Made by a program: the position numbers and the translations under genes
Notes under the pieces: generated by a model
Databases searched by the model: none
The model's input: the letters and a program-made list of their open reading frames with translations, nothing else
Told to the model about the DNA's origin: nothing
Assembly: GCF_025291715.1 (NCBI RefSeq)
Contig: NZ_JAMBIZ010000018.1
Span: forward strand, 1-64,000
Reading direction: 5' to 3'
Source: Metasolibacillus sp.
GTDB lineage: Bacteria > Bacillota > Bacilli > Bacillales_A > Planococcaceae
DNA: 64,000 nt
Shown here: one piece after another, positions 1-7,501 of the stretch
How positions within the stretch are numbered: position 1 is the first letter of the stretch
Layout: every line of letters begins with the position of its first letter

Positions 1-24
1 AAAATGGGGAGGTGCCCGTTTTTT
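1..24 (+). terminator. Rho-independent terminator of an upstream gene
   Basis: An eight-base stem (AAAATGGG with CCCGTTTT, one G-T pair) around a six-base loop runs straight into T residues. It appears to end a transcript whose gene lies left of the window. Confidence 0.55.
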
Positions 25-62
25 ATTGTCTTGAAACCCTTGGGAGACAAGGGGTTAGAATT

Positions 63-126
63 ATGAAATTAACTCAATTAGAGTTTTAATTTCATAGATA
101 ATTGAGTGTTAAGAAATCTTAACACT
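63..126 (+). promoter_or_regulatory. Two consecutive hairpins upstream of the toxin-like genes
   Basis: The first hairpin pairs ATGAAATTAACTC (from 63) with GAGTTTTAATTTCAT (to 95), with a two-base bulge. The second, at 105-126, pairs AGTGTTAAG with CTTAACACT around AAAT. Neither is followed by a T-run, so they look more like a structured leader or protein-binding sites than terminators. The remaining bases to 253 are AT-rich; no clear promoter was identified. An AAGGGGG ribosome site precedes the ATG at 254. Confidence 0.4.
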
Positions 127-253
127 TCTAGATTAGGGATTTTATGGTATTTATATTAGCAGGTTTTTATAATTAAGATAGATACAACAAATATTATTTG
201 ATGGAAATGATAGATTTTTACCCATTTAATAATCTAAAGGGGGCATAGTAATT

Positions 254-1393
254 ATGGCATGGACTTTTTATGTAAATATTACAAATGACACAGATCGGGA
301 TTTAGAGGTAGTAGAGTCTCAGTTGCACTGGGGATATTGGAATACGAATGGGGAAGAAGATAAAGGGCCGCAGACTATTAAAGCTGGGGAAACGATACAG
401 GCAGTTGGTGTGAAGTCAGCTTTTGGCCCAAATGGCTATGAGTTTTCATGCTCATGGAAGGATAATAATCGAAATGGTGAAGCGCCATACGGGGTCGTAA
501 GTCTTTATGTGAACGTACCATATAATAATGCCAATGAAGCAACGTGTAAAGCTAATGGCTATTTTGAAGTAGCAGAATGGAAGGATATTACACATGATGG
601 GCATAATTTTATTCGGAATATTCGTATTTCTAATAAAATAGATGGATTAAGAAAAAAGGAAGCTATTAATAGCTTATATACAAATTGGGATCGCATTGAC
701 AAGATAAAGATTGTAGAGAATGTGAAAAATGTAGATTTGAATCAATACATTCCGAGTGGCATTCACTTTGAAAAAATGCCATTATTCCGAACAGATACTT
801 TTGCTATTTCAAAAAGGCTATGGGATGGTGTGAATGATTTAGACTTTAATAGTCTTTATTTAAAGCAAAGAGAAGTAAGTGATTATTTTTCGGTTGAGGT
901 GACTTGTTTGCGAGCAGATGCAGCGAAAGTCGCGACTGTTACAAAGGGAGGCAAAATAACAGTTAAAGATGAATATGGTTTGTCTACTGCAACCAAAGCA
1001 GTAGATGAAAAAGTGATTACACTTGAGAGTGCGTTGAAATATACAAACAAAGCTTCTGCCTCCGTAACTCAAGAAAAAGTAGCGAGTGTAGGTGTGGAGA
1101 AAGAATTACAAATTGAACTGAAGGCGAAATTTAATATATTGAACACTGTAACAAATGAACAGCAACGAAATGAGAAAAAATCAACAGAGCGAGTTTTCGA
1201 AGCACCAAAAAATAAGGATATGGATGTTGTACCTTGGATATTTAGTAAAATGATTCTTCTCTATCGAACAGATAAAAATAATGTGACTACGTTAATAGGA
1301 GCGTCTGAGTGGGATTATGCTATTTTAAATCGTACCCATGTATACGATGTGATGGATAATGTGAAACAAAATGTAGAGACAGGAGGACAATAG
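254..1393 (+). CDS. Aegerolysin-like domain fused to putative beta-pore-forming toxin module
   Basis: A 379-residue protein without signal peptide. Residues 1-128 form a beta-rich module closely matching the whole product of the next gene, sharing ITN-TDR, LEV, SQL-WG, GPNGYE, SCSW and GHNF. Spacing of WG, the G-x-D turn and the glycines recalls the aegerolysin family (PF06355), which includes the 14-kDa partner of the Cry34/Cry35 insecticidal pair; this assignment is by eye. Residues about 210-345 alternate polar and hydrophobic residues and are rich in T, S, K and V, ending in DMDVVPW; this resembles the membrane-inserting region of aerolysin/ETX-MTX2 toxins but could be another beta fold. 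The start follows AAGGGGG. The next gene begins four bases after the stop, so both are probably translated from one mRNA. Cytolytic or insecticidal action is inference. Confidence 0.72.
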   Translation: MAWTFYVNITNDTDRDLEVVESQLHWGYWNTNGEEDKGPQTIKAGETIQAVGVKSAFGPNGYEFSCSWKDNNRNGEAPYGVVSLYVNVPYNNANEATCKANGYFEVAEWKDITHDGHNFIRNIRISNKIDGLRKKEAINSLYTNWDRIDKIKIVENVKNVDLNQYIPSGIHFEKMPLFRTDTFAISKRLWDGVNDLDFNSLYLKQREVSDYFSVEVTCLRADAAKVATVTKGGKITVKDEYGLSTATKAVDEKVITLESALKYTNKASASVTQEKVASVGVEKELQIELKAKFNILNTVTNEQQRNEKKSTERVFEAPKNKDMDVVPWIFSKMILLYRTDKNNVTTLIGASEWDYAILNRTHVYDVMDNVKQNVETGGQ

Positions 1394-1397
1394 GAGT

Positions 1398-1790
1398 ATG
1401 GCGACTTGGACCTTTTCATTAATGATTACGAACACAACAGATCGTGAGTTAGAGGTTTTTCATTCACAACTAGATTGGGGTATCTGGAACACAGAAGGAA
1501 TTGAGGATAGGGGACCACTCAATATTCCTCCTAATACAACAATTCAAGCATTGGGAATTAAAGCTTCTACTGGACCAAATGGCTATGAATGTTCCTGCTC
1601 ATGGCGAGATAAGGTTCCAGCAGGAGAAAAATCTTATGGCACAATCTCGCTATCATTAAATGTTCCACAAAAAAGTAAAAATCGAGCTGAATGTTTGGCA
1701 GATTATCAACTGCATATAGACGCTTGGGATGAGCTACCTGAAAAAGGTCATAATTTTGTACGGTCTATTATTGTAAGCAAAGTAAGATAA
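1398..1790 (+). CDS. Stand-alone aegerolysin-like protein, partner of the preceding gene
   Basis: This 130-residue protein aligns end to end with residues 1-128 of the upstream gene, with roughly half the positions identical by eye (WTF, TDR-LEV, WNT, GPNGYE, SCSW, GHNF-R). It has no pore-forming extension and no signal peptide. Size and fold type match the small component of two-part toxins in which an aegerolysin binds lipid and recruits a larger pore former. The ribosome site lies inside the end of the first gene, consistent with coupled translation. It probably arose by partial duplication. What it binds, and whether the two products interact, cannot be read from sequence. Confidence 0.72.
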   Translation: MATWTFSLMITNTTDRELEVFHSQLDWGIWNTEGIEDRGPLNIPPNTTIQALGIKASTGPNGYECSCSWRDKVPAGEKSYGTISLSLNVPQKSKNRAECLADYQLHIDAWDELPEKGHNFVRSIIVSKVR

Positions 1791-1792
1791 AA

Positions 1793-1846
1793 AAGTATTC
1801 AGCACACTGGGCATTTGATGATATCCAAGCTGCAGCTAAAAAGTAA
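1793..1846 (+). pseudogene. Remnant of an S-layer homology (SLH) domain
   Basis: A 17-codon stretch, not in frame with the gene before it, reads KYSAHWAFDDIQAAAKK then stop. HWA-x-DDIQAA is the typical core of an SLH cell-wall-anchoring repeat. There is no start codon or ribosome site. It looks like the last scrap of an SLH-domain protein gene removed when neighbouring DNA was inserted or deleted. Confidence 0.45.
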
Positions 1847-1853
1847 AAATACA

Positions 1854-1895
1854 AAGAGCTATTTGAAGCATGTGTCAATGCCTCAAATAGCTCTT
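1854..1895. terminator. Bidirectional terminator between convergent genes
   Basis: AAGAGCTATTTGA pairs perfectly with TCAAATAGCTCTT around a 16-base loop, between the toxin-like genes and the convergent yfkK. Confidence 0.7.
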
Positions 1896-1901
1896 ATTTG
1901 C

Positions 1902-2123
1902 TTACTTACGCAAAGATCCTAACTCTGCAACAATTGCATTCATTTCGCTAGGGCTGAAGGAATCACGCTTCATGACCATTTCATATAAATAGCACAGATC
2001 CTCATAATGTTTTTCGTCAAAATGCTCTGATTTCATTGCATCGACATTGACCATGCGTAGCTTCTCTTTAATTTGCTCTACCATGTAAATCACATTTTCT
2101 TGAGTTGGTATTGTTAAATCCAT
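1902..2123 (-). CDS. yfkK: DUF1128 family protein YfkK
   Basis: A 73-residue acidic helical protein matching the B. subtilis YfkK family (DUF1128), with the conserved [16 protein letters not shown] segment and the ending [11 protein letters not shown]. Its function is unknown. The start is the ATG at 2123, because AAAGGTAGG lies six bases before it; the upstream in-frame ATG would overlap that ribosome site. The neighbouring yfkH homologue fits the yfk order of B. subtilis. Confidence 0.85.
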   Translation of the reverse strand: MDLTIPTQENVIYMVEQIKEKLRMVNVDAMKSEHFDEKHYEDLCYLYEMVMKRDSFSPSEMNAIVAELGSLRK

Positions 2124-2299
2124 TGTTAGCCTACCTTTCACAATAAACGAATTAATTTGACTTATTATAGCATATAGAATGAGTAACGGCGATGCAAGGA
2201 AGCTTTTAAAAATAAAGAAATTTCGTTACAATAATAGGTAAGCAACGTTTTACTTTAAACAGACTTGGGAATAATACAGAAAGAGTGGAGGAAAAAAGA

Positions 2300-2620
2300 A
2301 TGAAAAGCAAATTAGTACCAGCAATTATTTTAGGCGCATTAACAGGAGCTGCATTAAGCATGTTAGATAAGCAAACGCGCCAGCATACAGTGGAAACATC
2401 AAAGAAAGTAAAAGATACTATTTCTTATTATTCGCAAAATCGTGACGAACTACAGGAGTTAGTCGAAACGAAAATGGAGCAGGCACAATCGTTATATGCC
2501 GATGTCACAACGAATATTGCTTCCATTATGGAGCATGTAGATGATGCAAAAACATTGCCTAGCACAGTAAAAAGCCTAGTAACTGAAACGAAAGATGCCT
2601 TTTCAAAAAGTAACACATAA
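2300..2620 (+). CDS. YtxH-like small membrane-anchored protein
   Basis: A 106-residue protein. Residues 5-22 form a glycine/alanine-rich hydrophobic segment (VPAIILGALTGAALSMLD) followed by a long charged amphipathic helix, the usual layout of YtxH-type general-stress-like proteins. The start is the ATG at 2300, eight bases after GGAGG; an in-frame GTG upstream overlaps that site. It lies 26 bases before the YihY-family gene and probably shares its transcript. It may be a membrane-anchored coiled-coil accessory to that protein; this is inference from position only. Confidence 0.7.
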   Translation: MKSKLVPAIILGALTGAALSMLDKQTRQHTVETSKKVKDTISYYSQNRDELQELVETKMEQAQSLYADVTTNIASIMEHVDDAKTLPSTVKSLVTETKDAFSKSNT

Positions 2621-2646
2621 AAAGGCAAAGAAGGGAGGGTTGCTTG

Positions 2647-3585
2647 GTGAAAGAATTAAAAAAGAATGCATCAAGCACGGTAGCCTTCTGGAAATCCTTT
2701 GTTGCGCCAAGCGGGACTGACATTGATGTTACGACAACAAAGGGCCTTTTCCAAGATATATTGAGGCGTGTGCAACGCGCAGACATATCTGGAATGGGTG
2801 CACAGCTTGCTTATTTTTTTCTATTATCGTTTTTCCCATTGCTTATATTTTTAGTGACATTGCTACCATATTTAAATTTACAGCGCCAGCAAGTATTTGA
2901 ATTTATGGCGGATATTATGCCAGAGGAAGTATATGTATTGACGGAAAATATCGTCGGAGAGATTTTAACAACTTCAAATAGCGGGCTTTTATCGCTTGGG
3001 ATTATCGGGACGATTTGGTCTGCTTCGCGTGGTATTGATGCATTAATTAAAGGCTTAAATCGAGCCTATGATGTAGAAGGAAAATCAGGTGTAGTAAATC
3101 GTTTATGGGCTCTTCTTTTTACATTAGCGTTTATTGCTATAATATTAATTGCATTGATATTCCCTATTTTCGGTAAACAAATTGGTAGCTTTATATTCTC
3201 ATATATTGGTATAGAAAGCTCATTTGAATCAACGTGGACATTGCTTCGATGGCTGATGCCAAACGTAATTATTTTTGCTGTATTAACGTTGATGTATTGG
3301 ATTATACCAAATACTGAGCCACGTTTAACGCTAATTAGTATCATTCCAGGCGCATTATTTGCAACGGTAGGCTGGCTTGCATTAACGTATGGTTTTTCAT
3401 TTTATGTGGGGAATTTTAGTAACTTCGGAGCGACATATGGAAGTATTGCAGGGGTGATTGTCCTGATGCTATGGCTTTATTTAACAGGCATGATTTTAAT
3501 TTTGGGCGGACTATTAAATGCAGCTTTGCAAAATCGTTATCTTGCTAAAAAAGTGAAGCAGGACAAAAAGGTATTTCTTGTGTAA
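2647..3585 (+). CDS. yfkH: YihY/BrkB family inner-membrane protein (YfkH)
   Basis: A 312-residue integral membrane protein of the YihY/virulence factor BrkB family (PF03631). Visible marks are GAQLAYFFLLSFFPLL (first membrane segment), the WSASRGIDALIKGLNRAY signature, a late GATYGSIAGVIVLMLWLY segment, and about six membrane spans. The molecular role is not established; homologues have been called RNase BN in error. GTG at 2647 is seven bases from GGAGGG and preferred to TTG at 2644. The B. subtilis homologue also sits in the yfk cluster near yfkK. Confidence 0.85.
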   Translation: MKELKKNASSTVAFWKSFVAPSGTDIDVTTTKGLFQDILRRVQRADISGMGAQLAYFFLLSFFPLLIFLVTLLPYLNLQRQQVFEFMADIMPEEVYVLTENIVGEILTTSNSGLLSLGIIGTIWSASRGIDALIKGLNRAYDVEGKSGVVNRLWALLFTLAFIAIILIALIFPIFGKQIGSFIFSYIGIESSFESTWTLLRWLMPNVIIFAVLTLMYWIIPNTEPRLTLISIIPGALFATVGWLALTYGFSFYVGNFSNFGATYGSIAGVIVLMLWLYLTGMILILGGLLNAALQNRYLAKKVKQDKKVFLV

Positions 3586-3588
3586 CTC

Positions 3589-3622
3589 AAAAGGCTGTTG
3601 GAAAAATCCCAACAGCCTTTTT
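3589..3622. terminator. Bidirectional terminator between yfkH and the metal pump
   Basis: AAAAGGCTGTTGG pairs with CCAACAGCCTTTTT around a short A-rich loop, with T-runs usable on both strands. It serves the two convergent genes. Confidence 0.85.
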
Positions 3623-3625
3623 AAA

Positions 3626-5524
3626 TTATTCATTTTTCAACATGCGTAGCCCATTTAAAATAACTAAAATAGTGCTTCCTTCATGTCCAAGAACCCCTAA
3701 TGGTAGGTCGATTGCTTGGAAAAAGTTTGAAGCAATTAACAAAACGATGACACTTAATGAAAAAATGATATTTTGCTTGACGATGCGCTGCATTTTACGT
3801 GATAGCTTAACAGCGTATGCAATTTTCGATAAATCATTTTTCATTAGTACAACATCAGCTGTTTCAAGTGCAACATCTGTACCGCCCCCCATGGCAATAC
3901 CTACTGTTGCTGTAGCAAGTGCCGGTGCATCATTAATACCATCACCAACCATGCCAACTGTTTTATACTTTGTGAGATAGTCTTTAATATAATTTACCTT
4001 CGTTTCTGGCAAGCATTCGGCTACATAAGCGGTGACACCAGATTGTGCAGCGATAGCTTGCGCTGTTTTTTCATTATCTCCTGTTAGCATCATAACATCG
4101 ATGCCTAGCTGTTGAAGCGATGCGATAGCTTGCTTGGCTTCCTCACGTACGACATCCTGCATAGCAGCGAGTGCCACAATGCCTTCATGATCCTTTAAGA
4201 AAATAACCGTTTTCCCTTGTGAAGCAAGCTGCTCTGCCGCACAGTTAGCAAAGCTTTGAGAATCCTCATAGCCTACAAAATCTGGTTTTCCAACAAGAAA
4301 TTGTTGACCTTGAACCAATGCTTTAATACCAAAGCCTGGAACCTCCTCAATTTCCGCTTCCAATTTTTCTACTTGCTGCTCGTTGGCAAATGCAGTAATA
4401 GCATGTGCAAGCGGGTGATTGGAATGTGCTTCAATTGCAGCTAAAATTGCTAATGTATGCATACGCTTTTCCTCATCACGCACGATGAAGTCTGTTACAA
4501 CAGGTGTACCCTGTGTTAATGTCCCTGTTTTATCAACTGCTAAAGCGTGTAGTGCGCTTAAATGCTCTAAATGTAAGCCGCCTTTAAATAAAATACCGTT
4601 TCTTGCACCATTTGAAATAGCTGCTAATGTGGCAGGCATAATGGCAGCTACTAATGCACATGGTGAGGCAACAACTAAGAGCACCATTGCACGGTAAAAT
4701 GTTGTCGTCCAATCCCAACCTAGTAAAAAGTGGGGAAGAAACATCATGAGTGCCACAGCTGCTAATACACCTTTTACATAGACACCTTCAAAGCGCTCGA
4801 TAAATTGCTGAGAAGGGGATTTTTCACTTTGTGCAGACTGGACAAGTGTAATAATTTTTTGGAATAAAGTTTCTGAGCTTGTTTTAGATACTTTAATCGT
4901 TAAAACACCATTTAAATTCACAGTGCCAGCGAACACAGCACTATCCTCGCTTTTCGTAACAGGCATAGACTCGCCAGTAATGGCTGCTTCATCGACAGCG
5001 GAGACCCCTTTAAAAACAGTCCCATCTGCTGGAATGCGCTCACCAGGCTTTACTAAAATGTGATCACCCACTTTTAATGATGTGACAGGAACATTAATTG
5101 GTTCAAAGCCACCACGTACGAGCCATGCTTCCTCTGGCTGTAATGCCATAAGAGCGGAAATTTCTTTATGGCTTTTATTCATTGCATATGTTTCTAAAGC
5201 CCCGCTTACTGCAAAGATGAAAATTAAAATAGCCCCCTCTACCCAGTAGCCAATAATAGCCGAGCCGATTGCTGCTAAAATCATTAAAATTTCCACATTC
5301 AACGTTTTGTTTTCAATTGTATCTTCAATACCTTCCTTCGCCTTCGCATAACCACCAATTGCAAAAGCCGTTAAATAAGCAATAGTGGCAGCTGTTAATT
5401 GGCCGCTTTTATCCATACGCCATGCAAGAAAGATAATTAAGCCAGCGATTAATGCTGCAATCAATTCCTTATGCTCTTGGATTTTCTCATTTATTGATAG
5501 ATTTTCTCGATTAGCTGTATTCAT
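3626..5524 (-). CDS. pfeT: P1B4-type metal-efflux ATPase, PfeT (ZosA)-like
   Basis: A 632-residue heavy-metal P-type ATPase with no N-terminal metal-binding domain. Motifs: TGES 183-186, SPC 287-289 in the metal-binding membrane helix, DKTGT 331-335 (phosphorylated Asp), HP 370-371, GDGIND 527-532, HEGST 614-618. SPC instead of CPC together with HEGST defines subgroup P1B4, whose B. subtilis member PfeT (formerly ZosA) exports ferrous iron and is repressed by PerR and activated by Fur. Length matches PfeT. The promoter region carries a near-consensus PerR box and a Fur-like box. GGAGGG precedes the ATG. Cobalt or zinc export cannot be excluded from sequence. Confidence 0.85.
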   Translation of the reverse strand: MNTANRENLSINEKIQEHKELIAALIAGLIIFLAWRMDKSGQLTAATIAYLTAFAIGGYAKAKEGIEDTIENKTLNVEILMILAAIGSAIIGYWVEGAILIFIFAVSGALETYAMNKSHKEISALMALQPEEAWLVRGGFEPINVPVTSLKVGDHILVKPGERIPADGTVFKGVSAVDEAAITGESMPVTKSEDSAVFAGTVNLNGVLTIKVSKTSSETLFQKIITLVQSAQSEKSPSQQFIERFEGVYVKGVLAAVALMMFLPHFLLGWDWTTTFYRAMVLLVVASPCALVAAIMPATLAAISNGARNGILFKGGLHLEHLSALHALAVDKTGTLTQGTPVVTDFIVRDEEKRMHTLAILAAIEAHSNHPLAHAITAFANEQQVEKLEAEIEEVPGFGIKALVQGQQFLVGKPDFVGYEDSQSFANCAAEQLASQGKTVIFLKDHEGIVALAAMQDVVREEAKQAIASLQQLGIDVMMLTGDNEKTAQAIAAQSGVTAYVAECLPETKVNYIKDYLTKYKTVGMVGDGINDAPALATATVGIAMGGGTDVALETADVVLMKNDLSKIAYAVKLSRKMQRIVKQNIIFSLSVIVLLIASNFFQAIDLPLGVLGHEGSTILVILNGLRMLKNE

Positions 5525-5578
5525 ATATGCCCTCCTTGATAATGAGTTTCACTTTCATTTAATAAATGATTGTTTATT

Positions 5579-5593
5579 TGATAATGTTTTTCA
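5579..5593. promoter_or_regulatory. Fur-box-like site upstream of pfeT
   Basis: TGATAATGTTTTTCA matches the 7-1-7 Fur consensus TGATAATNATTATCA at 12 of 14 defined positions. A second, equally imperfect copy at 5537-5551 overlaps the ribosome site and is less convincing. Fur activates pfeT in B. subtilis, so a Fur site here is reasonable, but AT-rich DNA gives such matches by chance. Confidence 0.35.
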
Positions 5594-5616
5594 TTTAGAT
5601 TAGTTTAATTTCTAAA

Positions 5617-5631
5617 TTAGAATTATTATAA
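5617..5631. promoter_or_regulatory. PerR box upstream of pfeT
   Basis: TTAGAATTATTATAA differs at one position from the PerR consensus TTATAATNATTATAA. It lies about 93-107 bases upstream of the pump start. PerR is encoded in this window at 58.9 kb and has a similar box before its own gene. No convincing -35/-10 pair was resolved, so geometry relative to the promoter is unknown. Confidence 0.6.
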
Positions 5632-5770
5632 ATAAAGTATAAGGCGAAGGAGGAAAGAATGCAATAAAAAAAACTTGCGAAGATTATTTTTCGTAAGTTT
5701 GAGCAATTATGTATTTTGTTGTGATTGCTAATGGTATTACATTGTTCTCAGTCCTTTCGCTGTTGTTTTA

Positions 5771-6409
5771 TTACATGTTTAATTTATTCGTAATAATTTC
5801 TTCCTGCAACCAATGCTCGCTTGTTTGCACATGCTGTGGTCGTACAAATTTACCTAGATTATATTGAAAGTCTTTGTAATGAAATGAATTGGCATTTCGA
5901 ATAACATAGCCCTCCTGTTCACCATCAAAGCATGACTTACCTGTAAATAGTTGTTTGATTTTCTTTTCATCAAAAAGTCCTCGGTACAGAACAGGAACGG
6001 TTTCAATGCCTAATTTAGCAGCAAAAGCCTCCGTTTCATCCCAGCTCAAGCATATATTTTCTTCATTCCAAATGCTAAATAAATAAAAGTAGCTTGTTAA
6101 TGCTTGATAGTAAATGGAATGCTTTGCATACATATTTTCACCACACAGCCGCCAGCCATCAGGAATTTGATAGGCAAAGCTTGCATGATATGTTTTCACC
6201 CAATGTCTAGAAGGGTGGTTAGCCGAGTTGATGCTTCTAGCATGCATATAATCTTTGTAAAGCGTTGTTCCTTCACCGTCTAATTTTTCGGTTACAACGA
6301 CCTCCTTGCCGATAAAATGCTCAACATTCTTGGCGACTTTATCATCATGTGTATAACCTCTGCTCCACGGTAGATGAAAGCTTCGTGGATATTTTATATA
6401 GCTTGACAT
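5771..6409 (-). CDS. Small RNA ligase (nucleotidyltransferase superfamily)
   Basis: A 212-residue protein with the ligase core motifs in order: motif I EKLDGEGTT with Lys42 as the likely AMP-accepting lysine, ARS near 57-59, GENMYA 90-95, the FYLFSIWN strand 108-115, motif IV EGYVIRN 166-172 and motif V KFVRP 187-191. This is the PF09414-type RNA ligase fold with little C-terminal addition. It should seal RNA ends bearing 3'-OH and 5'-phosphate. It starts 15 bases after the stop of the kinase-HD gene, which would produce such ends, so the two form a probable repair operon. The start follows AAAGGAAG. RNA versus DNA preference is inferred from the family. Confidence 0.78.
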   Translation of the reverse strand: MSSYIKYPRSFHLPWSRGYTHDDKVAKNVEHFIGKEVVVTEKLDGEGTTLYKDYMHARSINSANHPSRHWVKTYHASFAYQIPDGWRLCGENMYAKHSIYYQALTSYFYLFSIWNEENICLSWDETEAFAAKLGIETVPVLYRGLFDEKKIKQLFTGKSCFDGEQEGYVIRNANSFHYKDFQYNLGKFVRPQHVQTSEHWLQEEIITNKLNM

Positions 6410-6424
6410 GATTTCACTTCCTTT

Positions 6425-7381
6425 CTATTTCGCAAATTGATCTGCTTCACGGAAAAAGTAAAGCTTTGTTAGTAAATCAGCATCTGCTAAATGGTAAATT
6501 TGGCTGCTACCTTTGTCACCACCATATTGAATAAGCATATGAAATTGTACTAAATGAATAACCTTTAACACAAAATCTGTATCAAAGCCTAGCTCCAATA
6601 AAAAATGGCAAACGGTTTGCGCTGAAACGTTTTCATGACCAAAATAGCCATAACGTTCTTGAAGCGGCTTATACTTTTTACAAAATGGCTTGCCGCTATC
6701 ATGGAATAGTGCAGCTATTTGTAAGGCAAGTTTATCATTTTCCGTATAGTATTCGTTAACATAGGTTAAAACAAAATACGTATGCTGGCATAGCAAAAAT
6801 TGATGGTACGGATTTTCTTGATTGAAACGATACATTTGTTGAAAGGCTGGAATAGCTTGCAATGCTTGAAAAAGCTCCTCATAACTCGGCTGTCGCTCAA
6901 GCAATGTAACGAATTGCTGTCTAGAGATGGCGTAAGGAGTAGACTCATGCACAATATGCACTTCATCAAAGCCTTCACCAGCTGTTGGAAATTCTAAATG
7001 CTTCGCCATTTTTTCCATGATTGCTAATGGCACAACTCTTTTACGCTGCTGATTTCTGGCTACACAAATGGAGTAGGGGGTATCAAAGTAATAGCATTCT
7101 TTTTGAATTGTTGCAGACAATTTTTTGAGTGCAAACATTCTGCGTTCTCGTTCAATATTCGTCGCATCGACAATAACTGAGTAGCCCTTGGCGACAAGCT
7201 CATTTAATCGCTCATATAAAACGCGAAAAATAAGTCGGGATTTTTGTTTTGTCGCATCACCAAAAAGCTCCTGACGTATCGTATCACTTGAAAGAATGAC
7301 GGCATTTTCTGTTTTTGCGAGCTTTTGAACGAAGGTGCTTTTACCGCTAGCAGGTAAACCGACTGTAAATATAACCTTCAT
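6425..7381 (-). CDS. Polynucleotide kinase-like domain fused to HD phosphohydrolase
   Basis: A 318-residue two-domain protein. Residues 1-150 are a P-loop kinase: GLPASGKST at 8-16, SSDTIRQELFG from 31, VIVDATN near 70-76, and a basic lid. Residues 165-318 form an HD domain: His200 (CQHTYF), His227-Asp228 (LFHDSGK), His249 (GHENVS) and ADADLL near 299-304. A bacterial HD-Pnk with these activities in the opposite order is known from Runella; there the kinase phosphorylates 5'-OH ends and HD removes 2',3'-cyclic phosphates. With the ligase downstream, the pair could heal and seal cut RNA. ATG at 7381 is eight bases after GGAGG; the earlier in-frame GTG overlaps that site. Substrate specificity is inference. 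Confidence 0.75.
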   Translation of the reverse strand: MKVIFTVGLPASGKSTFVQKLAKTENAVILSSDTIRQELFGDATKQKSRLIFRVLYERLNELVAKGYSVIVDATNIERERRMFALKKLSATIQKECYYFDTPYSICVARNQQRKRVVPLAIMEKMAKHLEFPTAGEGFDEVHIVHESTPYAISRQQFVTLLERQPSYEELFQALQAIPAFQQMYRFNQENPYHQFLLCQHTYFVLTYVNEYYTENDKLALQIAALFHDSGKPFCKKYKPLQERYGYFGHENVSAQTVCHFLLELGFDTDFVLKVIHLVQFHMLIQYGGDKGSSQIYHLADADLLTKLYFFREADQFAK

Positions 7382-7465
7382 TTTTTTCACCTCCTTTCAA
7401 CTATTTATATCGTCTGTAGTGAGGAGTTGTTGAATTCGCCCGCAAAGCATTAAGATTCGCACACA

Positions 7466-7496
7466 AAAAAAAGCGTGTCCGAAATTTTCGGACACA
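7466..7496 (-). terminator. Terminator of the fumarase gene
   Basis: On the minus strand GTGTCCGAAAA pairs with TTTCGGACAC and is followed by a run of eight T, directly after the fumarase stop codon. Confidence 0.85.
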
Positions 7497-7501
7497 GCCT
7501 T

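Noticed and set aside
5537..5551. Second Fur-like box overlapping the pfeT ribosome site
   Set aside because: Two mismatches in an AT-rich leader and position inside the translation-start region; not listed as separate feature.
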